Position numbers and translations under genes: made by a program | Shown: positions 24,365-33,800 of the stretch, piece by piece | How the letters are laid out: each line of letters starts with the position of its first letter | Position numbering within the stretch: position 1 is the first letter of the stretch | The notes under the pieces: model-generated | The model's database searches: none | The model's input: only the letters and a program-made list of their open reading frames with translations | Told to the model about the DNA's origin: nothing | Assembly (NCBI GenBank): GCA_026692845.1 | Contig: JAPLNM010000133.1 | Location: forward strand, 1-41,676 | From: Planctomycetota bacterium | GTDB lineage: Bacteria; Planctomycetota; Planctomycetia; Pirellulales; Pirellulaceae | Direction: 5' to 3' | DNA length: 41,676 nucleotides

Positions 24365-25369
24365 ATGGCAAGACGCGATGAAGAACAGTTTGCCGTAGGC
24401 GAAGACGCGTTCATGGACACGATCGCCAATCTCGTTGGGATCATGATCATCTTGGTAGTGATCGTCAGTGCCAAAGGGTACTCGGCCTCCCGCACGATGG
24501 CACGCGAGGAGATACGTGAGAAGATTCAGGAGTTGGCAGCACCCTCAGCCCAGGCGGAAAATCTCGATCGCGACCTAGAATCGCAACTTGAGCAACTCCA
24601 TCGCTACGAGGTTGAAACGGCCTATCGCAATGCCGAGCGAATGAGCTTGGTTGACCGCAAGTTGCTCCTTGAGCAACAGCTCAACCAACGACTCGAGCAG
24701 CTCGATACGGAGTCCCAGAAGGAATTCGAGCAAAAGGCCAAGACCGCACTGCTAGAAAAGCAGCTCGGGGAGCTTGAGCGCCAGCAAGAGGAAGTGCCTG
24801 AGGTACAAAAGAAGGTTATCGCATTGCAGCATTTACCGACTCCGATGGCCAAGACGGTTTTTGGCAAGGAGTTGCATGTGATGATTCGCGATGAGCAATT
24901 GAGTGTGATCCCATGGGACACGTTGATCGAGCAGCTCAAGATCAATGCCAGGGCGAGTGCATCGCGGAATTCCCAGCGAGACAAGTTCGAGGATGTGCTC
25001 GGGCCGATCGATGGTTTTTTGATGCGTTACCGATTGATTTCCAAGAGTGGGATGATGAGTGATGGGCGTGTAGCGGCGATGGGAAAGATGGTCGAGCTCG
25101 AGCGATTCGAGCTTGAGCCCTCCTCGGAGGTATTCCGCGAATCGGTCGAGGAGAGTTTGGGTCCTAGGGGGCGATTGCGCTCGGAGCTCGACGCGGTTCG
25201 ATCGAATCACACGACCGTCACGGTGTGGGTCTATCCGGAGAGTTTTGGGCAGTTCCGCAAGCTCAAGGAGTTGCTCTACCGAGAGGGATGTTTATGTGCA
25301 GCTAGGCCGTTGCCTAAGGGGATGCGCATCGGGGCCTCGCCGCAGGGATCGAGCAGCACGGCCCAATAG
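24365..25369 (+). CDS. ExbD-like membrane-anchored coiled-coil protein, second partner
   Basis: A 334-residue protein 15 bases after the previous gene. The N-terminus EDAFMDTIANLVGIMIILVVIV (residues about 13-34) is a single membrane helix with an aspartate at its start, matching the ExbD/TolR pattern in which this Asp carries protons. A highly charged coiled coil spans about 45-160, then a periplasmic domain (about 165-320) whose C-terminal part (TVTVWVYPESFGQF ... PKGM) resembles the middle domain of the preceding protein. Together with the TolQ-like channel it forms a three-gene operon. The gene ends 59 bases from the convergent nitroreductase gene. Confidence 0.82.
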   Translation: MARRDEEQFAVGEDAFMDTIANLVGIMIILVVIVSAKGYSASRTMAREEIREKIQELAAPSAQAENLDRDLESQLEQLHRYEVETAYRNAERMSLVDRKLLLEQQLNQRLEQLDTESQKEFEQKAKTALLEKQLGELERQQEEVPEVQKKVIALQHLPTPMAKTVFGKELHVMIRDEQLSVIPWDTLIEQLKINARASASRNSQRDKFEDVLGPIDGFLMRYRLISKSGMMSDGRVAAMGKMVELERFELEPSSEVFRESVEESLGPRGRLRSELDAVRSNHTTVTVWVYPESFGQFRKLKELLYREGCLCAARPLPKGMRIGASPQGSSSTAQ

Positions 25370-25428
25370 AGAGGATGCAGGGCATTTTCAGGCTGGGCGA
25401 TGGACCCGATTCACCGATTTGGCCTATG

Positions 25429-26097
25429 CTAGATTCGGCCGATAAGTTCGTCGGCTTCAAACCGGACCTTGGCATTCGAAGCATAGCCGTCTTGGGGATG
25501 ACGGTAGCCTAGGGCGCAAGCGACTCGCGTGGCGTATGGGCTTTGATCGAGCCCTAGGATTTCGTCGTATTTTGAGGGCGAGATGCCTTCCATGGGACAA
25601 GCGTCGATGCCTAGATAGGCGGCCGTTGCCATCAATTGTCCGAGGGCAATGTAGCCTTGTTGGGTTGCCCAATCGGCTAGCTGCTCGGAGCTGTTGTGCA
25701 AAAAACCCAGGATGACTTTGCGATAGTTCGCTAAGCTGTCTATCTGAATATTTCGGGTGTTGGCTGTGTCTTGGAGGAATCGATCGACGTACTGGGTATC
25801 GATCGAGCGGAGCGTAGCGATGACGACCAAGTGGGAGCAATCGTTTGGCTGCTGCTGGCCCCAGGAGATCGCTGGCAATTGGGCTTTGACTGCCGGGTCG
25901 GTCACGACCAGAAACATCCAAGGCTGCAGGCCGAAGCTGCTCGGGGTCAGGACCAAGCTTTTCTCGACGGCGTGCCAGAGCTGTGGATCGATGGTGCGCT
26001 GCGGATCGAATCGTTTCACGGCGTATCGCCACTGAAGGGCATCTAGCCACTGGCTGGCAGACCCTTGCGGGGTCGGAATCTCATTGGGTGCTTTCAT
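25429..26097 (-). CDS. Nitroreductase-family NAD(P)H-dependent FMN oxidoreductase
   Basis: A 222-residue nitroreductase-family protein. The FMN phosphate-binding start RYAVKRFDPQR is near residues 24-34, followed by LTPSSFGLQPWMFLVV, the central helix region with GYIALGQLMATAAYLGIDACPMEG, and a C-terminal VACALGYRHPQD motif. These enzymes reduce nitro compounds, quinones or enals with NAD(P)H; the natural substrate is unknown. It resembles NfsB-type oxygen-insensitive members. It is read from the same strand as the helical-repeat protein gene located upstream, with a 9-bp repeat between them. Confidence 0.9.
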   Translation of the reverse strand: MKAPNEIPTPQGSASQWLDALQWRYAVKRFDPQRTIDPQLWHAVEKSLVLTPSSFGLQPWMFLVVTDPAVKAQLPAISWGQQQPNDCSHLVVIATLRSIDTQYVDRFLQDTANTRNIQIDSLANYRKVILGFLHNSSEQLADWATQQGYIALGQLMATAAYLGIDACPMEGISPSKYDEILGLDQSPYATRVACALGYRHPQDGYASNAKVRFEADELIGRI

Positions 26098-26115
26098 GGT
26101 TTTCTTTCTCTTGGT

Positions 26116-26142
26116 ATCGGACGGATCGGACGGATCAGACGG
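26116..26142. repeat. 9-bp tandem repeat between the nitroreductase and helical-repeat genes
   Basis: Three units of ATCGGACGG, the third with one change, directly after the stop of the helical-repeat gene (minus strand). Confidence 0.88.
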
Positions 26143-26143
26143 A

Positions 26144-27769
26144 TTAGGCTTCGCCGAGGATTTCCAGGGCGAGTTTCCCTTTCCACTGCAGAAACAGGGT
26201 TTCGAACGTTTGCGGGCCGGAGATGCATCGGATCACCGAGTCGCCGTCGGTGAGGATTCCCCAGGTATTTCCTTCATCGGAAGTCGCTTGGCACAGCAGA
26301 GCCTGGGCGTTCAGGCAGTGCAATTGTGCCAGCGGCTTGATCTCTAGGAATCCTTTTTCCTCTAGATCTCGCAACGCATGTCCGTGAGAATTCTTTTGCG
26401 TATCGGGGAGCGAATTCCAGGCGATTCTGGATTCTTGGGGGTCCTCGATATCGTTGGCCAAGTACATCGCAAAAATCGTATCGTTGCTGAAGGATTTCAT
26501 GTCCAGCGACATAGCGTGTGCAAAAGGCCCCGAGAATCCGACGTTGGAGTATTTCTCATCTGCGGAGCCGTAGTCGAATTGCAGTAGGAAGCATTCTTGG
26601 GGGGCTTCGAAACCAGGCCATTGGAGGGTCCTTTGTTCGACCAGCACGATGCGAGAGGGGGGGATAGCAAATTGCTCGGGTTGGCTCAGCCAGATCGCTA
26701 GATCCGATTTGGCTTTGGCCAGCGAGGTGGTCCATTGCGGGTCGATCCGATCGTCTGCGGACAGTTCGTGCAGGTAGGCTAGAGCTCTTGCGCGTGACGA
26801 GTCGTCTTGTAGGAGTTCGACGATCAGGTCGACGGCTCTGGATTCTCCGAGTTTTGCCAGTCCGTAGGCGGCTTCGAGTTTCAGACGGCGGTGTTTGAGC
26901 ACGAGGGCTTGGTTGAGTTTTCCGATGGATCGCGGATCGCCCATTTGGGCGAAGAAGTCGCACATAGCGACCAGGAGTGAGACGGCATCAAAGAGAATAT
27001 GCTGGATGACTTGAACGTTGTCGGAGAACTTGCGGGGGTCTTCTTCGAGGGATTGCAATTGGAGAGTCACTGCGCCGAAAACGGTCAGCAGCGATTCGAA
27101 TCGTTCGGCTGCTGGGTGGGGGCTAACGCCGTGTTTACGGGCCATGTTATTGGCTAGGTCCAGGGCGGGTGCAAGGACGCTCGGTTGGTTGCTATCGAGC
27201 AATCTGGGGAAGACATCGGCGAGTTTCCAGTTGGTCGCTTGCATGAGGATCGAGAGGGCTTGGGCGGAATCCTTCCAATCGCTCGGAGGGGAATCGACCA
27301 GCAGGTCGACGGCAAGTCGGACGCTTGAGGATTGTCCGCTTAAGAGCATCGATTCGAGGAGCATTCCGAGGCATTTATCGGGCCGGTACTTCCGGAAGGT
27401 TTTGTAGGATTCGAAGGCTCTTTGGGCGGCGAGCAATTGGACCAGACGCGCGGTTTGATCCTCGAAGGAGGCCGGTGCGGTTCGAACCAGTTGAAACAGC
27501 CATTGGGCCATAGTGCCGAGGGCTTCGTTCAGGGCCGCTTTGCGGGGGCCTTGGAGGTCTTTGAAGGGTGCTTGGTCGGATTTCTCCATGGTGCACAGGC
27601 CGTCGGCCAAGAGGAGCGTCGGCAACCATTCGTCGGGGGTTTGCCAGATCGGCCCTGGGGTCTGTTCGGTGTCGAGTTCGGCCGTATCGAGGGCGAATTC
27701 CAGGCGTGCTTGGCACTCCAGGGCCCAGAGTCGGTGTTCTGGGGAAAAATCGATTGGGTTGAATTCCAT
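26144..27769 (-). CDS. Large helical-repeat (HEAT-like) protein, function unknown
   Basis: A 541-residue, mostly alpha-helical soluble protein without signal or membrane segments. Around residues 290-350 the sequence (GKLNQALVLKHRRLKLEAAYGLAKLGESRAVDLIVELL) looks like HEAT repeats, where a basic-hydrophobic helix pair carries the A-x-x-LG-x-x-A-V pattern. The C-terminal 170 residues look different, with a beta-rich start. HEAT proteins act as binding scaffolds; no partner can be named. ATG 27769. It is divergent from the DEAD-box helicase with an 82-base gap and upstream of the nitroreductase gene on the same strand. Confidence 0.72.
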   Translation of the reverse strand: MEFNPIDFSPEHRLWALECQARLEFALDTAELDTEQTPGPIWQTPDEWLPTLLLADGLCTMEKSDQAPFKDLQGPRKAALNEALGTMAQWLFQLVRTAPASFEDQTARLVQLLAAQRAFESYKTFRKYRPDKCLGMLLESMLLSGQSSSVRLAVDLLVDSPPSDWKDSAQALSILMQATNWKLADVFPRLLDSNQPSVLAPALDLANNMARKHGVSPHPAAERFESLLTVFGAVTLQLQSLEEDPRKFSDNVQVIQHILFDAVSLLVAMCDFFAQMGDPRSIGKLNQALVLKHRRLKLEAAYGLAKLGESRAVDLIVELLQDDSSRARALAYLHELSADDRIDPQWTTSLAKAKSDLAIWLSQPEQFAIPPSRIVLVEQRTLQWPGFEAPQECFLLQFDYGSADEKYSNVGFSGPFAHAMSLDMKSFSNDTIFAMYLANDIEDPQESRIAWNSLPDTQKNSHGHALRDLEEKGFLEIKPLAQLHCLNAQALLCQATSDEGNTWGILTDGDSVIRCISGPQTFETLFLQWKGKLALEILGEA

Positions 27770-27851
27770 GGCAAAACAGCGGGTTTGGATTAGTCAAAAG
27801 TCCGGATTGAGGGTATCGTAGAGTTAGAAAATTCTTCAGGAAAGAGCAGAT

Positions 27852-29207
27852 ATGACGTCACCGATGCCGGAGCATTTCTCCGAGCTACCCCTTTCACCGG
27901 TCATGCAGAGGGCTTTGGCCCAGGTCGGTTGGAGCAAACCCAGCCCTATACAAGCACGCGTAATACCGCATGCGCTCGAGGGCTACGACATTCTTGGCCA
28001 GGCCCGAACGGGGACTGGTAAAACCGCATCCTTTGCGATTCCGATTCTTGAGCAGCTCGACCCGCTGCGGATTCATCCACTTCCCCAGGCATTGGTTTTG
28101 GTACCGACTCGGGAGTTGGCCCACCAGGTCCACGGGGAGTTTGTCAAGTTGGCCGAGGGTTGCCCGACGGAGATCGTTGAGGTCGCCGGAGGCAAGCACA
28201 TGCAAAAGCAGCTTAAGGCATTGGGCCATGGCGTTCAGGTGGTCGTCGGGACCCCTGGGCGGGTGATCGATCACATCGAGCGCGGTTCGTTGCGTCTTGG
28301 GGGGATCTGGTGCGTGGTGCTCGACGAAGCTGACCGGATGCTCGACATTGGGTTTCGTCCGAGCATCGAGCGTATTTTGCGTCGATGTCCTGAAAATCGT
28401 CAGACGATGCTCTTGAGCGCGACGCTCGACGAGCGGATTCGCGATCTTGCCAACCGCTATCTTTTCGAGCCGGTCGTGATCGACTGTTCGGACAAAGACG
28501 TCTCGGTCGAGACGATTGAGCAGAGGTTTATTTCGATCAGCAAGGATCGAAAGCAAGAGGTACTCTTCGAATTGCTCGAGCGAGAGCAGCCGCCACAGGC
28601 GATCATTTTTTGCAGGACCAAGATCGGGACGGCCAAGTTGCATCGGCAGCTTGAGCGCTATTACGTCAACCGGCCGGAGCGCAAGGTTCGCGTCGAGACG
28701 ATCCATGGAGATATGAGTCAGCCTCAACGAGACGAAGTGTTTAAGGCGTTGCGAGAGAACAAGATCGACATCCTTGTAGCCACCGATGTCGTTGGCCGTG
28801 GGATCGATGTGTCGTCGATTTCGCACATCATCAACTACGACATGCCCGACGAGTGCGACGATTATGTTCACCGCGTCGGGAGGACCGGTCGGATGGGTCG
28901 ATCTGGGATCGCTTTTTCGTTCGTGGGCAAGGACCAAGGGTACTTGCTCACAGAGATCGAGCAACGGATCAACCGCATGCTTGAGAAGGATCCTTTGTCG
29001 GAGGCAGTCGGCAAGCGGCGGGCAAGCCCAGCAGCAAGCGAGGGGTCTGCAAGCGAGGTATCCGGGTCCCGATGGATTGATTCGCGCACGGCCGACGGGC
29101 CGACGGATCGGCAACCTGAGCCGCAGTCCGATTTGCCGTTTGGAACAGCTCCTGCGAGCCGCACGCTAGGCCGGGCCAAGAGCCGCGGTAGTGTGCGAAG
29201 AAGGTAA
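27852..29207 (+). CDS. DEAD-box ATP-dependent RNA helicase
   Basis: A 451-residue DEAD-box helicase that unwinds short RNA duplexes, for example in ribosome assembly or RNA decay. All motifs are visible: Q motif PSPIQ, motif I ARTGTGKT, Ia PTRELA, Ib TPGR, II DEAD (VLDEADRML), III SAT (LLSATL), IV IIFCRTK, V ATDVVGRGID and VI HRVGRTGRMG. The last 80 residues are a basic, low-complexity tail rich in Ser/Arg/Pro, as in RhlE-like helicases. ATG at 27852; divergent from the helical-repeat gene. A hairpin with T-rich flank follows at 29271. Confidence 0.95.
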   Translation: MTSPMPEHFSELPLSPVMQRALAQVGWSKPSPIQARVIPHALEGYDILGQARTGTGKTASFAIPILEQLDPLRIHPLPQALVLVPTRELAHQVHGEFVKLAEGCPTEIVEVAGGKHMQKQLKALGHGVQVVVGTPGRVIDHIERGSLRLGGIWCVVLDEADRMLDIGFRPSIERILRRCPENRQTMLLSATLDERIRDLANRYLFEPVVIDCSDKDVSVETIEQRFISISKDRKQEVLFELLEREQPPQAIIFCRTKIGTAKLHRQLERYYVNRPERKVRVETIHGDMSQPQRDEVFKALRENKIDILVATDVVGRGIDVSSISHIINYDMPDECDDYVHRVGRTGRMGRSGIAFSFVGKDQGYLLTEIEQRINRMLEKDPLSEAVGKRRASPAASEGSASEVSGSRWIDSRTADGPTDRQPEPQSDLPFGTAPASRTLGRAKSRGSVRRR

Positions 29208-29211
29208 GGGA

Positions 29212-29265
29212 CGAAAAACGCAAAGTCGCGAAGGTGCAAAGACGCAAGGGAAGAAGAACACGAAG
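29212..29265. repeat. Degenerate dispersed repeat, second copy
   Basis: CGCAAAG, GCGAAGG, GTGCAAAG and GACGCAA words between the helicase and gltD, related in opposite orientation to the stretch at 425-465. Confidence 0.5.
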
Positions 29266-29270
29266 GTAGT

Positions 29271-29309
29271 GGATCTCGCGTAGAGATCCGGCTGTTTGGT
29301 TTTTGGTGT
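29271..29309 (+). terminator. Candidate terminator after the helicase gene
   Basis: Perfect 7-bp stem GGATCTC/GAGATCC with a 5-base loop (29271-29289), followed by a region dominated by T runs. It lies between two convergent genes. Confidence 0.55.
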
Positions 29310-29320
29310 TTTTTGGTGTC

Positions 29321-30826
29321 TTAGATGCTGGCTGTCGCGAGAGCGGAACCGAGGGTGACGCCTGGTGCTGGCAACGAGCTGTGTCCTCTCAGGAAGATAT
29401 CGATTGCGCGTGCTGCGCCGCGACCTTCGTTGATCGCCCAGACGACGAGCGATTGACCACGACGGCAATCCCCTGCTGCAAAAACGCCCGGGATGCTTGT
29501 AGCAAAGCGACCGTGTTCGGCTTTGTAGTTGCTTCTGGCGTCGGTTTCGATTCCCAGGAGTTCCGAGACGTACTGTTCGGGCCCGAGGAATCCCATGGCG
29601 AGCAGCACCAGATCGGCTCCGATGATTTCTTCGCTGCCTGGGATTTCGGTCATATTCATCTTGCCGTTTTCGACCTTCCAAGCCACCCGAACGGTTCTGA
29701 TCCCGGTGAGGTTGCCTTGGCCATCATCGACGAACTCTTTGCTGAGGATATTGTAGGTCCTCGGGTCGTTGCCGAATTTTTCGGCGGCTTCTTCGTGTCC
29801 GTAATCGCTGCGGAAGATGCGAGGCCATTGGGGCCATGGGTTGTCTTTGGCTCGTTCTGCTGGCGGTTGGTCGAGGAGTTCGAAATTTATGAGTTTCGAG
29901 CAGTCGTGTCGCAAGCTTGTTCCTATGCAATCGCAACCGGTATCCCCTCCGCCGATGACCACGACCCGTTTGCCTTTGGCGGAGATGAATTTGCCATCGG
30001 CATGGTGGCTATCGAGGAGACTAGCGGTGTTTGCCGATAGGAATTCCATGGCGAAGTGAACGCCGCGCAGCGAGCGACCTGGGATGGGTAGATCGCGAGG
30101 TTTGGTTGCTCCGGTGGCGAGCAAAACAGCATCGTTCTGGGCGACGAGTTCCTTCGGATCGACGTTTTTGCCAACATCGGCGCGTGTCACGAACTGGACA
30201 CCTTCGGCGGCCATAAGATCGAGGCGTCGTTGGACGACCCCTTTGTCGAGTTTCATGTTTGGGATGCCGTAGGTTAGCAGCCCGCCGATACGGTCGGAGC
30301 GTTCGTATACAGTGACGCTATGTCCGGTTTGATTCAGTTGGTCGGCAGCGGCCAGCCCTGCGGGTCCACTTCCGATGATGGCGATTTTTTTCCCGCTGCG
30401 AACTTTGGGTGGTTTTGCCACGACCCAGCCTTCTTCGAAGCCTCGATCGATAATTGCGCATTCGATATTCTTGATGGTCACCGGTGGGTTGGTGATTCCT
30501 AGAACACAAGCGCCCTCGCAGGGGGCCGGGCAAACGCGGCCGGTGAATTCGGGGAAGTTGTTGGTTTTGTGGAGTCGATCGAGGGCTTCTTTCCAGCGGC
30601 CGGTATAGACCAAGTCGTTCCATTCGGGGATGAGATTTTCGATAGGGCAACCGCTGGGCGATTGGCAGAATGGAACACCGCAGTCCATGCATCGGGCGCC
30701 TTGGGTGCGCAAGTGTTCCTCGGACGCATCGGTGTAGATTTCTTGGTAGTCCTCGAGCCGGACGATCGGCAATCTCCAGGATACCTTCTTGCGGTCGAAT
30801 TCTTTGAATCCAGTTGGCTTTCCCAT
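29321..30826 (-). CDS. gltD: Glutamate synthase small (beta) subunit
   Basis: A 501-residue GltD. It supplies electrons from NADPH to the large subunit to make two glutamates from glutamine and 2-oxoglutarate. The N-terminal iron-sulphur region has [21 protein letters not shown] and [10 protein letters not shown]; then the FAD-binding [17 protein letters not shown] and the NAD(P)H-binding [15 protein letters not shown]; the C-terminal FAD motif is [18 protein letters not shown]. Length and motifs are complete. It follows gltB by 48 bases on the same strand, forming a gltBD operon. Confidence 0.96.
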   Translation of the reverse strand: MGKPTGFKEFDRKKVSWRLPIVRLEDYQEIYTDASEEHLRTQGARCMDCGVPFCQSPSGCPIENLIPEWNDLVYTGRWKEALDRLHKTNNFPEFTGRVCPAPCEGACVLGITNPPVTIKNIECAIIDRGFEEGWVVAKPPKVRSGKKIAIIGSGPAGLAAADQLNQTGHSVTVYERSDRIGGLLTYGIPNMKLDKGVVQRRLDLMAAEGVQFVTRADVGKNVDPKELVAQNDAVLLATGATKPRDLPIPGRSLRGVHFAMEFLSANTASLLDSHHADGKFISAKGKRVVVIGGGDTGCDCIGTSLRHDCSKLINFELLDQPPAERAKDNPWPQWPRIFRSDYGHEEAAEKFGNDPRTYNILSKEFVDDGQGNLTGIRTVRVAWKVENGKMNMTEIPGSEEIIGADLVLLAMGFLGPEQYVSELLGIETDARSNYKAEHGRFATSIPGVFAAGDCRRGQSLVVWAINEGRGAARAIDIFLRGHSSLPAPGVTLGSALATASI

Positions 30827-30874
30827 AGGTCTAAACTTTGTTGGTAAACGTGTTGATCTTTTGGTTGGATGGTT

Positions 30875-33800
30875 TTACGAGGCTGCAACGGTGGACGATT
30901 GCAAAGCGTTTTCTTTGGCTTGTTCGGCAAGGACGCGTTTGTAGTCCGTTGGGATGACTTTGACGAATCGCGAGACGCTTGTTTGCCAGTTTTGCAGAAG
31001 GGCTTGAGCGACGCTCGAGTTGGTCAATTCCGCATGCGAAGTCACCAGTGAACGGACTTCGTCGATGTCTAGTGGATCGACTAGGGGTTCGAGTTCGACG
31101 GTGCCGAGGTTGGTGCGGATGCGCAGGGCGTTGATATCGTCGAGGACATAAGCGACCCCGCCGCTCATGCCTGCGGCGAAGTTCCGTCCGGTCGGGCCGA
31201 GGATAACGACACGACCGCCGGTCATGTATTCGCAACCGTGGTCACCGACACCTTCGATGACCGCATAGCAGCCGGAGTTTCGGACGGCGAAACGTTCGGC
31301 GGCGCGACCGCGAACGAACAATTCGCCCATGGTCGCACCGTAGAGGCAGACGTTTCCGATGATGATATTGTCTTGGGGTTTGAAACCTGCTTTGCGATCT
31401 GGATAGATCGCGATACGTCCTCCGGAGAGACCTTTACCGACGTAATCGTTGGCATCCCCTTCGATTTCGAGCGTCACACCATGGGCAAGGAACGCGCCGA
31501 AGCTTTGACCTGCGGATCCTCGGAATTTGATGTGTACGGAGTTGGTGGGCAGACCTGTTTGGCCATATTTCTTGGCGATATGGTGGCTGAGGATTGTGCC
31601 GACGGTTCGGTTGGTGTTGATGATAGGGAGTTGGAGTTCGATCGGTTCGCCGGTTTCGATGGTTTTTCGGCAACGCGGCAAGAGGACTTGCATGTCCAGA
31701 GACTTTTCCAAGCCGTGGTCTTGAGGGATGGTCCGATGCGTTTCGGTGTCGGGAGTTGGACCTTTTGCTGGTTTCAAGATCGGGGTTAAATCGAGTCCGT
31801 CGGACTTCCAGTGTTTGATCGCGTGATCGACTTTCAAGCAATCGGTTCGGCCAACCATTTCATCGATGCTTGCAAAGCCCAGCGAGGCCATGATTTCGCG
31901 GGCGTCTTGGGCGACCATGAACAGGTAGTTGACCACATGTTCGGGTTTACCGGCGAATTTGGCTCTGAGTTCAGGGTCTTGCGTCGCGATGCCGACCGGG
32001 CAGGTATTCAAGTGGCATTTGCGCATCATGATGCACCCGAGGGTGATCAATGGTGCGGTCGCGAAGCCGAATTCTTCGGCGCCCAGCAGAGCGGCGATTA
32101 CGACATCGCGACCGGTTTTGAGTCCGCCGTCGGTTTGGAGCGTAACGCGGCTGCGAAGGTTGTTCATGACGAGGGTTTGGTGGGCTTCGGCGATCCCTAG
32201 TTCCCAGGGAAGACCGGCGTGTTTGATGCTCGTCAGGGGGCTTGCGCCGGTACCGCCGGTATCGCCGCTGATGAGGATATGATCTGCGTGGGCTTTCGCG
32301 ACCCCGGAGGCAACGACGCCGACGCCGACTTCGCTGACGAGTTTGACGCTGACGCGTGCCGACGGGTTGGCGTTTTTCAGGTCATGGATCAGTTGTGCGA
32401 GATCTTCGATCGAGTAGATATCGTGGTGAGGAGGAGGGCTGATGAGTCCGACCCCTGGAGTGCTGTAACGGATTTTGGCGATGTACTTATCGACTTTTCG
32501 ACCTGGCAGTTCGCCACCTTCGCCGGGCTTGGCACCTTGGGAGATTTTGATTTGCAGTTCATCGGCATTGGTTAGGTATTCGATCGTCACACCAAATCGC
32601 CCGGAGGCAACCTGCTTGATAGCCGATCGTTTGCTATCGCCGTTATCTAGGATTTTGAAACGGGCGGGATCCTCGCCCCCTTCACCGGTATTGCTTTTGC
32701 CACCGACGCGGTTCATCGCGATGGCGAGCGTTTCGTGGGCTTCGGAGCTGATCGACCCGAGGCTCATCGCGCCGGTGCAGAAGCGTTTGACGATTTCTTG
32801 GGCGGTTTGAACCTTGTCCAATGGGATCGGGTCGCGGGAGGATTGGAATTCGAAAAGCCCTCGCAGGGCGTACCTCATCCGAGCATCTTGGTTGATGTGA
32901 TCAGCGAAGCGTCGATAAGCGTTTTTATCTCCGTTTCGAGCAGCCAGTTGGATGTCGGTGATTGCCGCGGGATCCCACCCGTGTTTTTCGCCTTCGGCTC
33001 TCCAATGGAATTCGCCGATGTTCGGGAGCATCGACCAAGCGTCGGAGCGTTCGGTGGGGAACGCCAGAGCGTGTCTTCGGAGCGTTTCTTCGGCGAGGAT
33101 ATCGAAACTGCAGCCTTGGATACGGCTGCTAGTTCCTTTGAAGCAGCGTTCGATGACTTCCTCTTGCAAGCCGAGGGCTTCGAAGATCTGTGCACCTTTG
33201 TAGCTTGCTAGGGTGCTGATCCCCATTTTTGCCATGACTTTGAGCATCCCTTTGGCGACCGCTTTGCGGTACTGAGCGACGATTTTCTCTTCGTCTTTTT
33301 CCTCGAGCATGCCATCGCGGGAGGCTTGCCAAAGCGATTCGAAAGCCAGGTAAGGGTTGATCGCATCGGCGCCGAAGCCGGTCAGCAAGCAGTGGTGGTG
33401 GACTTCGCGTGCTTCTCCGGTTTCGACGACGATCCCGATAGCGGTACGTTTCGCGACTTTCACTAGGTGTTGATGGACAGCCCCGCAGGCTAGCAGGCTA
33501 CTGATTGCAACGCGTTGGCTCGATAGGGCTCGGTCGGTCAGCAGGACCAGCGAGTAGCCATCATCGATGGCTTTCTCGGCTTGGTCGCAGATGCGATCGA
33601 GCGTCTTTTGGAGGCCGGCTTTTCCGAGTGAGCGATCGAAGGTGGTATCGATCGAGGCGGTTTTCCATCCGCGCAAATCCATATGCTTTAGGGCCCCGAG
33701 TTCCTCGTTCGTCAGGATCGGGTGGTGGATAAGCAAACGATGGCAGTGCTCTGGAGTTGCAGCCAGAAGATTTTTTTCTGGACCGATGTAACACTCGAGC

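Noticed and set aside
20847-25369. Zorya defence system (ZorAB)
   Set aside because: The channel with long tail resembles ZorA, but neither partner shows an OmpA-type domain and no ZorC, ZorD or ZorE gene is near.
27894-29114. 406-residue frame antisense to the helicase gene
   Set aside because: It lies wholly opposite a complete DEAD-box gene, has no recognisable motif and its composition reflects codon bias of the other strand.
29166-29681. 171-residue frame reading into the dispersed repeat
   Set aside because: It overlaps gltD and the repeat; its FAPSRLCVF end is the usual spurious translation of this repeat type.
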